Under the pieces are notes generated by a model that was not told the origin of the DNA, did not search any database, and was given only the letters and a program-made list of their open reading frames with translations. Source: Candidatus Apopatosoma intestinale (GTDB lineage: Bacteria; Bacillota; Clostridia; Oscillospirales; CAG-272). From it: DNA of 48,768 nt. Positions 1-7,221 of the stretch are shown piece after piece. Position 1 is the stretch's first letter. Every line of letters begins with the position of its first letter. Location: contig DODZ01000020.1 of the NCBI GenBank assembly GCA_003524145.1, forward strand, positions 82,312 through 131,079, given 5' to 3'. Made by a program: the position numbers and the translations under genes.

Positions 1-316
1 TCCGAGTCGGCGCTTAAGCGTTTCGAACCTGTAACCGTGACTATGCTGTTGTGGGACGGTCGGGGCACTTTGTTCGCACTGGTCGCCGCGAGGCGACAGG
101 GGGTATTTTTTAAGAGGGAGGAAAGCCCTCTTAAATGACTTTTGGTACTTTTCGTCATTGAAAAGTACGATAAAAGAAAAGTTTCTTTAAGTATCTAACG
201 GGCGAACAATGTTCGCCCCTACCATAATTGAAGTCCCCACTTATGTCTTTTATGCGTCACTTTTTCACTATTATATCACCATTTTCAATATGACGCAATA
301 ATGATTGTAAAATTGA
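1..316. other. Intergenic spacer at the window edge, no supported gene
   Basis: No complete gene is visible in these roughly 300 bases. One frame on the + strand is open from the window edge to a stop near position 138 (45 codons). It runs straight into a hairpin, has no recognisable domain, and I do not treat it as coding. The second half carries three stacked inverted repeats (see 109-218), which suggests an intergenic repeat family. Confidence 0.6.
109..218. repeat. Cluster of three perfect inverted repeats
   Basis: Three hairpins follow each other. TTTAAGAGGG (109-118) pairs with CCCTCTTAAA (126-135). GTACTTTTC (145-153) pairs with GAAAAGTAC (160-168). GGGCGAAC (200-207) pairs with GTTCGCCC (211-218) across a 3-nt loop. 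The density suggests a dispersed non-coding repeat. Copy number in the genome cannot be judged from this window, although the last 110 bases of the window look similar in kind. Confidence 0.6.
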
Positions 317-338
317 GTCATAATAATATCATTATGAC
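317..338. promoter_or_regulatory. Palindromic candidate operator upstream of the RHH gene
   Basis: GTCATAAT (317-324) is repeated inverted as ATTATGAC (331-338) around a 6-bp AT spacer. It sits 13 bp upstream of the start codon of a ribbon-helix-helix gene and directly before its ribosome-binding site. Arc/MetJ-type repressors bind such dyads and often repress themselves, so this is a candidate autoregulatory operator. That role is inferred; the dyad itself is seen. Confidence 0.5.
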
Positions 339-351
339 TGGAGAAAATTTT

Positions 352-540
352 ATGGAAGATAATATGATACGGTATACACTTCGTACAGATAAAGTCCTTT
401 TCAGAAAATTCAGATATGTAGCTGAATACGAGGGACGCTCGGCAAATAAAGAGATTGAGCAGTTTATCAAGAGGCGCGTAGCCGAATTTGAAAAAGAACA
501 CGGCAAGATAAGCATCACCGACCTGATGACAATGGATTGA
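352..540 (+). CDS. Arc-type ribbon-helix-helix DNA-binding protein
   Basis: Encodes 62 residues, a normal size for a stand-alone Arc-type repressor. The pattern is a short strand (IRYTLRTD, residues 6-13), then two helices, with YEGRSANKEIEQFI at the turn and second helix. This is typical of Arc-like domains, in which a dimer places paired beta strands in the major groove. The start at 352 is chosen because GGAG lies 8 nt upstream; in-frame upstream starts have no such site and would run through the dyad at 317-338. The gene is monocistronic, with a terminator just downstream, and probably represses itself through the dyad. Its other targets are unknown. Confidence 0.75.
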   Translation: MEDNMIRYTLRTDKVLFRKFRYVAEYEGRSANKEIEQFIKRRVAEFEKEHGKISITDLMTMD

Positions 541-548
541 CAGAAAAA

Positions 549-573
549 GCTCCCGCGTGGAGCCTTTTCTTTT
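549..573 (+). terminator. Intrinsic terminator after the RHH gene
   Basis: GCTCC (549-553) pairs with GGAGC (559-563), followed by CTTTTCTTTT. The stem is short but the U-rich tail is good, and it begins 8 nt after the stop codon. Confidence 0.6.
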
Positions 574-596
574 GGCGGAAAATCTCCTTTATAATA

Positions 597-625
597 TTGA
601 CATATCTTTTTTTCTCATATATAAT
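597..625 (+). promoter_or_regulatory. Consensus sigma-A promoter of ppa
   Basis: TTGACA (597-602) and TATAAT (620-625) are separated by exactly 17 bp. Both hexamers are perfect. The start of ppa lies 27 bp downstream with a GGAGGA site, so strong constitutive expression is expected. Confidence 0.85.
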
Positions 626-652
626 TATATAAAAAATAACGGAGGACGATTT

Positions 653-1201
653 ATGAATATATGGCATGATATAAGCCCCGAACGCATAAAGGCAGAGGAT
701 TTTATCGCGGTTATCGAGATAAGTAAGGGAAGCAAGAAAAAATACGAGCTGGATAAAGAAACGGGACTGATAATACTGGACAGGATTCTTTATACCTCAA
801 CTCACTATCCCACAAATTACGGCTTCATTCCGCGCACATATGCCGATGACGGCGACCCGCTTGATGTTCTCGTGTTGACGAGCGAACCGCTTGACCCGCT
901 TGTGCTTATCCGTTGCTATCCAATAGGCGTTATCAACATGATAGACAACGGCAATGACGATGAAAAGATAATCGCCATACCGTACAGTGATCCGATGTAT
1001 AATTCATACAAGGATATAAGCGAACTGCCGAGCCATATTTTCGATGAGATGCGTCATTTCTTCTCGGTTTACAAACAGCTTGAGGGAAAACAGACGGCTG
1101 TTGAAGAAGTAAAGGGCGCTTCGGCGGCGCTCGCTGTTATAAGCAAGTGCATCGGTTATTATAATGAAAAATTCGGAGGACACAGAATTGAAAAACTTTG
1201 A
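653..1201 (+). CDS. ppa: Inorganic pyrophosphatase, family I (soluble)
   Basis: Hydrolyses pyrophosphate to two phosphates in the cytoplasm, pulling biosynthetic reactions forward. The 182-residue product carries the family I signature DGDPLDVLV, which supplies three metal-binding aspartates. It also has the upstream YELDKETG and THYPTNYGFIP segments and a KQLEGK region typical of bacterial family I enzymes. The start at 653 is set by GGAGGA 6 nt upstream; a longer in-frame reading would overlap the promoter. The 3' end overlaps the following GH20 gene by 14 bp, so the two are translationally coupled. A PPi-type phosphofructokinase (31554-32792) elsewhere in the window competes for the same substrate. 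Confidence 0.95.
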   Translation: MNIWHDISPERIKAEDFIAVIEISKGSKKKYELDKETGLIILDRILYTSTHYPTNYGFIPRTYADDGDPLDVLVLTSEPLDPLVLIRCYPIGVINMIDNGNDDEKIIAIPYSDPMYNSYKDISELPSHIFDEMRHFFSVYKQLEGKQTAVEEVKGASAALAVISKCIGYYNEKFGGHRIEKL

Positions 1202-2810
1202 TCGCTTCGGCGTGATGATAGACTGCTCGAGAAATGCCGTTATGAGCGTTCCCGCGCTCAAGCGCTTTTTCGGGATTCTCGCGAAAATGGGCTATGACTG
1301 CGCCATGCTCTATACCGAGGATACATATGAGATAGACGGCGAGCCGCTTTTCGGCTACAAGCGCGGCAGATATACGCAGGCTGAGCTTCGCGAGATAGAC
1401 GAATATGCCGCAGGGCTCGGCATAGAGCTTATCCCTTGTATCCAGACTCTCGGGCATATGAATGCCGCTTTCCGCTGGAACAGATACAAGGGTCTGCGCG
1501 ACTGCTGCAATATACTGCTGGCGGGCGATGAGCGCGTTTATGAGCTTATAGACAAGATGTTTTCCTCTCTCTCAAAATGCGTGAAATCGAGAAAGATTCA
1601 CATAGGCATGGATGAGGCTTATCTCGCCGGACTGGGCAAATATCTCGAAATCCATGGCTATCGCAACCGTTTTGAGGTGCTTTGCGAGCATTTGCAGAGA
1701 GTCTGTGACATAGCGAAGAAATACGGCTACGAAACACTGATGTGGGAAGATATGTTCTTCCGCTGTCTGCCGAGCGGCTACAATGCGGGAACAAAAGCTT
1801 CTCCTGTTGTCGAATTTCCCGCATGGGTGAGGGAAGCTATTCCCGAAAACGCCACGATGGTTTACTGGGATTATTACGGCGACTGCGCCGAAAAATATGC
1901 CAATATGATAGAGTCCTCGAAAAATCTCTCCGATAAGGTATGGTTTGCGGGCGGCGTATGGATATGGCACGGGCTTACCTCGCACAATCGACTGAGCATA
2001 CGCAGAAATGCGCTCGCTCTGCCCGAATGCAAAAAGGGCGGCGTGAAGAATGTTCTGATGACGCTCTGGGGCGATAACGGCGGAGAATGCTCGATGTTTT
2101 ATGCGCTCCCGGGACTTATGCATGCGGCGGCTGTAGCCGAGGGCATGGATGAAGCCGGGATGAAAGCAAAATTCCGCGAGATAACGGGAGAGGACTATGA
2201 CGATATGCTCGCGCTCGATCTTCCTAATTATATATACGGCGAGGATATCGATATCGGTTGCGCGAACTACTCGAAAAACAGGCTTTACAACGACCCGCTG
2301 ATAGGACTTCTCGACGCGAACAACGAAAATCCGGTGGATTCGGAGATATTTGCAAAATACGCCGCAAGGCTTGATGCCATCGCAGACAAAGAAACGGAAT
2401 TTTCGTATCTCTACCGCACGCAAGCGGCACTCTGCCGTGCACTTGAGGTTAAGTTTGACCTCGGCAACGTGACGCGCGAAAGATATCTCGCTCTCGACAG
2501 GGAAGGTGTGCGCAGGATAGCGGAGGAGAGCTACCCGCTGTTTCTCACAAGACTTGATACCTTCTACCGCATCTTCCGAGACAAGTGGAACAGGGACAAC
2601 AAGCCGTACGGCTTTGAAATTCAGGATATACGCATAGGAGGGCTTGTCCGCCGCTTTGAAAACTGCCGTGAGCGGTTGCTTGAATGGTGCGACGGCAAGG
2701 CGGAGAGTATACCCGAGCTTGACGAGCCGGTGATAAATGCCGACCGCGGCGATGTCGCATACTGGAACGACATGGCAAGCCCCGCAGTGATGGCGGAATA
2801 TATAGTTTAA
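1188..2810 (+). CDS. Intracellular family GH20 beta-hexosaminidase-like enzyme
   Basis: Predicted glycoside hydrolase of family 20, which removes terminal N-acetylhexosamine by substrate-assisted catalysis. The 540-residue product has no signal peptide, so it should act on imported oligosaccharides. The barrel starts at once (FGVMIDCSRNAVM), includes MLYTEDTYEIDGEPLFGY and ELIPCIQTLGH, and has the hallmark Asp-Glu pair in HIGMDEAYLAG (D142-E143). This resembles the streptococcal GH20C type. The start is TTG at 1188, chosen because GGAGGA lies 7 nt upstream; the only ATG further up (1164) lies in ppa without a site. Coupling to ppa by overlap is unusual. Substrate preference (GlcNAc or GalNAc) cannot be read from sequence. 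Confidence 0.85.
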   Translation: MKNFDRFGVMIDCSRNAVMSVPALKRFFGILAKMGYDCAMLYTEDTYEIDGEPLFGYKRGRYTQAELREIDEYAAGLGIELIPCIQTLGHMNAAFRWNRYKGLRDCCNILLAGDERVYELIDKMFSSLSKCVKSRKIHIGMDEAYLAGLGKYLEIHGYRNRFEVLCEHLQRVCDIAKKYGYETLMWEDMFFRCLPSGYNAGTKASPVVEFPAWVREAIPENATMVYWDYYGDCAEKYANMIESSKNLSDKVWFAGGVWIWHGLTSHNRLSIRRNALALPECKKGGVKNVLMTLWGDNGGECSMFYALPGLMHAAAVAEGMDEAGMKAKFREITGEDYDDMLALDLPNYIYGEDIDIGCANYSKNRLYNDPLIGLLDANNENPVDSEIFAKYAARLDAIADKETEFSYLYRTQAALCRALEVKFDLGNVTRERYLALDREGVRRIAEESYPLFLTRLDTFYRIFRDKWNRDNKPYGFEIQDIRIGGLVRRFENCRERLLEWCDGKAESIPELDEPVINADRGDVAYWNDMASPAVMAEYIV

Positions 2811-2830
2811 GGACAGTTGTAAATAAGCTA

Positions 2831-2873
2831 AGGCACAATATATTGTGGTGTTTCTCCACAATATATTGTGCCT
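2831..2873. repeat. 18-bp inverted repeat whose arms each contain an NrdR-like palindrome
   Basis: AGGCACAATATATTGTGG (2831-2848) is perfectly inverted at 2856-2873 with a 7-nt loop. Each arm contains CACAATATATTGTG (2834-2847 and 2857-2870), which is itself a perfect palindrome and matches the core of the published NrdR box (acaCwAtATaTwGtgt). Box centres are 23 bp apart, not the usual 31-32 bp. It could be a distal NrdR site, a hairpin ending the GH20 transcript, or both. Confidence 0.6.
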
Positions 2874-3031
2874 GAAATTTTGCTTTTGGTCGATAGATTA
2901 GTTTTCGCATTGTGCTTTTTGCACTATAAATCGGAAAAAGTTTGTATGAAATTTTTGCCGAAAAAAGCCGATTTCTGAAAAAATGATATTTTTTTCTGAA
3001 AGCGGTGAAAAAAACCATAAAAATTACGAAC

Positions 3032-3084
3032 TTACAATATTTTGTGTTTTCGTATTGACAAAACCACAAAATGTAGTGTATAAT
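3032..3084 (+). promoter_or_regulatory. nrdD promoter overlapped by tandem NrdR-like boxes
   Basis: TTGACA (3055-3060) and TATAAT (3079-3084) form a sigma-A promoter with an 18-bp spacer. Two NrdR-like boxes flank and overlap it: TTACAATATTTTGTGT (3032-3047) and CCACAAAATGTAGTGT (3064-3079). Their centres are 32 bp apart, about three helical turns, the arrangement known for NrdR repression of ribonucleotide reductase genes. The second box covers the spacer and touches the -10. Confidence 0.8.
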
Positions 3085-3135
3085 GATTACACAACGAAAA
3101 ACACCGCGACGCGGAATACGGAGGAGAAAAGGAAA

Positions 3136-5310
3136 ATGAAAGTTATCAAGAGAAATGGCGCCGAGATGCAGTTTGACATAGAAAAGATAGTCGCCGCCAT
3201 CACAAAAGCAAACGAAGCCTCGGAACAGGATGTCCGACTGACACCGATGCAGATACGCAGAATAGCCGAAGCTGTGGAGCTGAACTGCATACGCATGAAC
3301 AGAGCGCCCGGCGTAGAGGAGATTCAGGATCTCGTCGAGAAGCAGATAATGGCGCACGGTGCATACGAGGTTGCAAAGAAGTATATCACATACAGATATA
3401 CAAGAAACCTCATCCGCCGCTCAAATACGACGGATGACAGAATTCTCAGCCTTATCGAATGCCATAACGAAGAGGCAAAGCAGGAGAATGCAAACAAGAA
3501 CCCGACTGTTAACAGCGTTCAGCGCGACTATATGGCGGGCGAGGTCAGCCGCGATATCACAAACCGCATACTTCTCCCCGAGGATATAGTGAAGGCGCAC
3601 GAAGAGGGTATAATCCACTTTCACGATACGGATTACTATGCTCAGCATATGCACAACTGCGATCTCGTAAATCTCGAGGATATGCTCCAGAACGGTACCG
3701 TTATTTCCGGCACGATGATAGAGCGTCCGCACAGCTTTTCAACTGCCTGCAATATCGCTACACAGATAATCGCGCAGGTTGCGAGCAACCAGTACGGCGG
3801 GCAGAGCATTTCGCTCACGCATCTCGCGCCGTTTGTTCAGGTCAGCCGCGAGAAGATAAGAAAAACGCTCCGCGAGGAGCTTGACACGCTCGGCACAAGC
3901 GTTTCCGACGAGAAGTTTGCCGAGGTTGTGGAGAGTCGCCTGCGCGAGGAGATACGCCGCGGTGTGCAGACTATCCAGTATCAGGTTGTAACCCTGCTTA
4001 CCACAAACGGACAGGCGCCGTTTGTTACGGTATTCATGTACCTCGGCGAGGCAAAGGACGAGAGAGAAAAGAAGGATCTTGCTATCATCATAGAAGAGAC
4101 ACTTCTTCAGCGCTATCAGGGCGTAAAGAACGAATCCGGCGTTTATGTGACGCCGGCTTTCCCGAAGCTCGTTTATGTGCTTGAAGAGCAGAATATACAT
4201 GAGGATTCTCCTTATTATTATCTTACAGAGCTTTCCGCTAAATGCACGGCACGCCGCATGGTTCCCGATTATATTTCCGAGAAAAAGATGCTCGAGCTGA
4301 AGGTGGACAAGAACGGCGAGGGTCACTGCTACACGTGCATGGGCTGCCGCAGCTTCCTCACACCTTATATCGACGAAAACGGCAAGCCGAAATATTACGG
4401 CAGATTCAATCAGGGTGTTGTCACGATAAACCTCGTCGATGTTGCGCTCAGCTCCGGCAAGGACATCACAAAATTCTGGGAGATTTTTGACGAACGCCTT
4501 GAGCTTTGCCATCGCGCGCTTGTGTGCCGCCATGAAAGACTCAAGGGCACGCTCTCCGATGCCGCGCCGATACTCTGGCAATACGGAGCGCTTGCACGTC
4601 TTAAGAAAGGCGAGCCGATAGACAAGCTTCTTTTCGGCGGATATTCAACTATTTCACTCGGCTATGCGGGGCTTTATGAGTGCGTCAAGTATATGACGGG
4701 CAAGAGCCATACCGACCCTGTAGCAACTCCTTTCGCGCTTGATGTAATGCGCCATATGAACGATGCCTGCAAGAAGTGGAAGGCAGAGCACAATATCGAT
4801 TTCAGCCTTTACGGCACGCCGCTCGAGAGCACGACATATAAGTTTGCGAAGTGTCTGCAGAAGCGCTTCGGCATAGTCCCGGGTATAACCGACAAGGGAT
4901 ATATTACAAACAGCTATCATATCCATGTGACAGAGCAGATAGACGCTTTTTCAAAGCTTGCATTTGAGGCGCAGTTCCAGGCTCTTTCGCCCGGCGGCGC
5001 TATCTCATATGTCGAGGTTCCGAATATGCAGCAGAATATAGAGGCTGTACTTCAGGTGATGAAATTTATCTATGACAATATCATGTATGCAGAGCTGAAT
5101 ACGAAATCCGACTACTGTCAGGAATGCGGCTATGACGGAGAAATTCAGATAGTTGAAGAGGACGGCAAGCTCATCTGGAAATGCCCGAAATGCGGCAATA
5201 CCGACCAGTCCAAAATGAATGTTGCAAGACGCACCTGCGGTTATATCGGAACGCAGTACTGGAATCAGGGCAGAACGCAGGAAATTAAGGAGCGCGTACT
5301 GCACCTGTAA
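3136..5310 (+). CDS. nrdD: Anaerobic (class III) ribonucleoside-triphosphate reductase
   Basis: Reduces ribonucleoside triphosphates to deoxyribonucleotides with a glycyl radical, without oxygen. The 724-residue product starts with an ATP-cone allosteric domain (KVIKRNGAEMQFDIEKIVAAI). It carries MGCRSFLTPY with the conserved active-site cysteine and a C-terminal zinc site built from CQECG and CPKCG. The glycyl-radical loop is RRTCGYIGTQYW, with the radical glycine at about residue 702. The start at 3136 follows GGAGAAAAGG and opens directly on the ATP cone; the longer upstream reading would include the promoter. It forms an operon with nrdG 9 bp downstream and is probably repressed by NrdR. 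Confidence 0.97.
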   Translation: MKVIKRNGAEMQFDIEKIVAAITKANEASEQDVRLTPMQIRRIAEAVELNCIRMNRAPGVEEIQDLVEKQIMAHGAYEVAKKYITYRYTRNLIRRSNTTDDRILSLIECHNEEAKQENANKNPTVNSVQRDYMAGEVSRDITNRILLPEDIVKAHEEGIIHFHDTDYYAQHMHNCDLVNLEDMLQNGTVISGTMIERPHSFSTACNIATQIIAQVASNQYGGQSISLTHLAPFVQVSREKIRKTLREELDTLGTSVSDEKFAEVVESRLREEIRRGVQTIQYQVVTLLTTNGQAPFVTVFMYLGEAKDEREKKDLAIIIEETLLQRYQGVKNESGVYVTPAFPKLVYVLEEQNIHEDSPYYYLTELSAKCTARRMVPDYISEKKMLELKVDKNGEGHCYTCMGCRSFLTPYIDENGKPKYYGRFNQGVVTINLVDVALSSGKDITKFWEIFDERLELCHRALVCRHERLKGTLSDAAPILWQYGALARLKKGEPIDKLLFGGYSTISLGYAGLYECVKYMTGKSHTDPVATPFALDVMRHMNDACKKWKAEHNIDFSLYGTPLESTTYKFAKCLQKRFGIVPGITDKGYITNSYHIHVTEQIDAFSKLAFEAQFQALSPGGAISYVEVPNMQQNIEAVLQVMKFIYDNIMYAELNTKSDYCQECGYDGEIQIVEEDGKLIWKCPKCGNTDQSKMNVARRTCGYIGTQYWNQGRTQEIKERVLHL

Positions 5311-5319
5311 GGAGACGCT

Positions 5320-5844
5320 ATGAATTTTTGCAATATAAAATACTGCGATATAGCCGACGGATACGGCGTGCGCACATCGCTTTTTGTCTCGGGATGTACA
5401 AACCATTGTGAGCAGTGCTTTCAGCCGCAGACATGGGATTTTGACTACGGCGAGCCTTTCACAAAAGAAACGGAAGATAAGATAATCGAGTCGCTTCGCC
5501 CGCATTATATAAACGGGCTGACGCTCCTCGGCGGAGAGCCTTTTGAACCGGCAAACCAGCGCGTGCTTGTGAAATTTCTGCATCGCGTGCGCGAAGAATG
5601 CCCTGATAAGGATATCTGGTGCTTCACGGGATTTGTGCTTGACAGCGAGCTGCTTCGCGACGGTTCATACCCGCGATGCGAGGTGACGGATGAAATGCTT
5701 TCGCTCATAGATGTGCTGGTGGACGGCAGATTTGTGGCGGCAAAAAAGGATATATCGCTTCGTTTCCGCGGCTCATCAAATCAGCGGCTTATCGATATGA
5801 ATAAGACACGCGAATGCGGTGAAATTACCCTTTGGAATAAATGA
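5320..5844 (+). CDS. nrdG: Anaerobic ribonucleotide reductase activating protein
   Basis: A radical-SAM activase that installs the glycyl radical on NrdD. The 174-residue product has the cluster motif CTNHCEQC (C26, C30, C33), which binds a [4Fe-4S] cluster and SAM, followed by GGEPF, the SAM-contacting GGE motif. AAGGAGA lies just upstream of the ATG. It sits 9 bp after nrdD and is followed by a strong terminator, so the pair forms a closed two-gene operon. Confidence 0.96.
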   Translation: MNFCNIKYCDIADGYGVRTSLFVSGCTNHCEQCFQPQTWDFDYGEPFTKETEDKIIESLRPHYINGLTLLGGEPFEPANQRVLVKFLHRVREECPDKDIWCFTGFVLDSELLRDGSYPRCEVTDEMLSLIDVLVDGRFVAAKKDISLRFRGSSNQRLIDMNKTRECGEITLWNK

Positions 5845-5848
5845 ATGC

Positions 5849-5890
5849 AAAAGAGGAAAGTCGGGCTTCGGCTTTCCTCTTTTGTTGTTT
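5849..5890 (+). terminator. Strong intrinsic terminator of nrdDG
   Basis: AAAAGAGGAAAG (5849-5860) pairs perfectly with CTTTCCTCTTTT (5872-5883). Three further inner pairs (one G-T) close around GGCTT, and the tail is TTTTGTTGTTTTT. Confidence 0.9.
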
Positions 5891-5969
5891 TTGATTGAAG
5901 ATTTTCACCGCTATTTATATTGATATGCTTTGCGGGCAGTGAAAAGTGAAGACTTGAGAGCGGAAAAGC

Positions 5970-6005
5970 AAAATCGGCAGGCTTCATGCGAAGCTTGCCG
6001 ATTTT
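5970..6005 (-). terminator. Terminator of the tRNA transcript
   Basis: AAAATCGGCA (5970-5979) pairs with TGCCGATTTT (5996-6005), and an inner GCTTC/GAAGC stem closes on ATGC. On the minus strand it follows tRNA-Gly immediately. The A and T tracts on both sides could also stop + strand transcription. Confidence 0.8.
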
Positions 6006-6079
6006 TGGAGCGGGCGACGGGAATCGAACCCGCATATTCAGCTTGGGAAGCTGATGTTCTGCCACTGAACTACGCCCGC
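6006..6079 (-). tRNA. tRNA-Gly (anticodon CCC)
   Basis: Reads on the minus strand as a 74-nt cloverleaf. The acceptor stem is GCGGGCG with CGCCCGC. The anticodon arm TCAGC-TTCCCAA-GCTGA gives anticodon CCC, and the T arm is GCGGG-TTCGATT-CCCGT. Discriminator U and CCA are encoded. It reads GGG codons. Only one base separates its 5' end from the U-tract of a terminator-like hairpin (6081-6105). Confidence 0.93.
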
Positions 6080-6080
6080 C

Positions 6081-6105
6081 AAAAAAAGCTTCGCACGCGC
6101 GAAGC
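6081..6105 (-). terminator. Terminator-like hairpin between the two tRNA genes
   Basis: On the minus strand GCTTCGC (6105-6099) pairs with GCGAAGC (6094-6088) around GCGT, followed at once by seven U residues. It has the form of an intrinsic terminator placed between tRNA-Thr and tRNA-Gly. It may attenuate tRNA-Gly or mark a processing point. Confidence 0.7.
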
Positions 6106-6108
6106 CTC

Positions 6109-6184
6109 TGGAGCTGGTGATGTGACTTGAACACACGACCTGCTGATTACGAATCAGCTGCACTACCGACTGTGCTACACCAGC
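6109..6184 (-). tRNA. tRNA-Thr (anticodon CGT)
   Basis: Reads on the minus strand as a 76-nt cloverleaf. The acceptor stem is GCTGGTG with CACCAGC. The anticodon arm GCTGA-TTCGTAA-TCAGC gives anticodon CGT, and the T loop is in TGTGTTCAAGTCACA. CCA is encoded. It reads ACG codons. A consensus promoter lies about 45 bp upstream on the minus strand. Confidence 0.93.
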
Positions 6185-6228
6185 AAAAACAGCGAATTAC
6201 GCTAACCTCTAAGCGAAATTGCTAAAAT

Positions 6229-6257
6229 ATTTTACCATAGGTATTGCAATTTGTCAA
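6229..6257 (-). promoter_or_regulatory. Sigma-A promoter of the tRNA genes
   Basis: On the minus strand TTGACA (complement of 6252-6257) and TAAAAT (complement of 6229-6234) are 17 bp apart. A TGG directly before the -10 adds an extended element. It interleaves with the divergent rsmA promoter. Confidence 0.85.
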
Positions 6258-6272
6258 GTAAAATTGTAAAAT
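6240..6272 (+). promoter_or_regulatory. rsmA promoter with GGTATTGCAA -35 element
   Basis: TTGCAA (6244-6249) and TAAAAT (6267-6272) are 17 bp apart. The ten bases GGTATTGCAA (6240-6249) recur exactly at the -35 regions of rpmE and acpP. The -35 lies inside the spacer of the divergent tRNA promoter, so the two probably exclude each other. Confidence 0.75.
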
Positions 6273-6326
6273 AAACAAGGAGAAAAATAAAAAAATTTTT
6301 GATAGCAATATTTGAGAGGAAAACCG

Positions 6327-7178
6327 ATGAATTTAACAGATTTATCCTGTGTGCGCGATATCATGCAAAGGCACGGCATCGCACCGCAGAAAAGATACGG
6401 GCAGAACTTTCTCATAAACCCGACTGTTGTCGCGCGGATAGCCGATACCTGCGCCGACAGGGAAGCGGGCGTTATCGAGATAGGTCCCGGCATAGGCACG
6501 CTCACGCGCGAGCTTTCGCCGAGATTTCGCAAGGTGGTGGCGATTGAGATAGATACGAGTCTCATCCCCGTGCTCGGCGAGACGCTGGGCGACCTTGACA
6601 ATGTAAAGGTTATAAACGCGGACGTGATGAAAACCGACCTTGCCGCACTTGTGAAAGAGGAATTTGACGGGATGCCCGTCTATGTCTGTGCAAACCTGCC
6701 TTATTACATAACCTCGCCGATTGTAATGAGCCTGCTCGAATCGGGCGGCATATTTGAGGCGGTGACTGTGATGATTCAGAAGGAGGTAGCCGACCGCTTC
6801 TGCGCCGGGGCGGGAAGCACTGATTACGGTGCGATAACGCTGGCGGTGAACTATTATTCCGAAGTGGAAAAATGCTTCAATGTTGCGCCCGGCAATTTCA
6901 TGCCGCCGCCGAAGGTGACTTCTTCCGTTATCAGGATGAACATACGAAAAGAACCGCCTGTTCCCGTGCGCGACAGTGAAAATATGTTTCGCATAATAAA
7001 ATATGCCTTTGCCTGCCGCAGAAAAACGCTTGTGAACGCGCTCTGCACATCATCGCCGAAATGCGGTAAGGAAGAGGTCATCCGCACTCTGGAAAAGCTC
7101 GGCTATGACCCGAATATCCGCGGAGAGAGACTCGCTCTCTCCGATTATGCGTGCATATCCGACGAACTGACTGTATGA
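6327..7178 (+). CDS. rsmA: 16S rRNA (A1518/A1519) dimethyltransferase
   Basis: KsgA/RsmA dimethylates two adjacent adenines in helix 45 of 16S rRNA with SAM, a late checkpoint in 30S assembly. The 283-residue product has the family opening KRYGQNFL, the SAM motif IEIGPGIGTLT, and NLPYYITSPI, the catalytic N-L-P-Y motif. The C-terminal part FACRRKTLVNAL and GERLALSDY is also typical. The start at 6327 follows GAGAGGA by 6 nt; an in-frame TTG at 6312 overlaps that site and is less likely. It leads a plus-strand run into murD. Confidence 0.96.
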   Translation: MNLTDLSCVRDIMQRHGIAPQKRYGQNFLINPTVVARIADTCADREAGVIEIGPGIGTLTRELSPRFRKVVAIEIDTSLIPVLGETLGDLDNVKVINADVMKTDLAALVKEEFDGMPVYVCANLPYYITSPIVMSLLESGGIFEAVTVMIQKEVADRFCAGAGSTDYGAITLAVNYYSEVEKCFNVAPGNFMPPPKVTSSVIRMNIRKEPPVPVRDSENMFRIIKYAFACRRKTLVNALCTSSPKCGKEEVIRTLEKLGYDPNIRGERLALSDYACISDELTV

Positions 7179-7221
7179 CGGCGCATAAAATAACATAAGG
7201 GAAAAATCAGCGGAGGGCATA

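Larger units (their letters stand above)
2811..3135. other. Regulatory intergenic region between GH20 and nrdD
   Basis: This gene-free stretch holds a 43-bp inverted repeat (2831-2873) and the nrdD promoter with two NrdR-like boxes (3032-3084). A looser dyad lies between them: AAATCGG (2928-2934) with CCGATTT (2968-2974). No small ORF with a ribosome-binding site was found. No clear U-tract terminator for the GH20 transcript is present unless the 43-bp repeat serves. Confidence 0.7.

Noticed and set aside
1..138. Open 45-codon frame from the window edge, possible gene end
   Set aside because: No domain, and the stop lies just past a hairpin in a repeat-like stretch. Too short to support as a partial gene.
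109..218. CRISPR array
   Set aside because: The three inverted repeats differ in sequence and spacing; there are no direct repeats with unique spacers and no cas genes.
1572..2861. Open frame of 429 codons on the minus strand
   Set aside because: It is antisense to the GH20 gene, lacks a ribosome-binding site and has no domain. Long antisense frames are common here because the sense genes rarely use codons whose complement is a stop.
5781..6134. Frames reading RATGIEPAYSAWEADVLPLN (+) and RSSVAEHQLPKLNMRVRFPS (-)
   Set aside because: These are translated tRNA genes, a well-known source of false proteins; the region encodes tRNA-Gly and tRNA-Thr.
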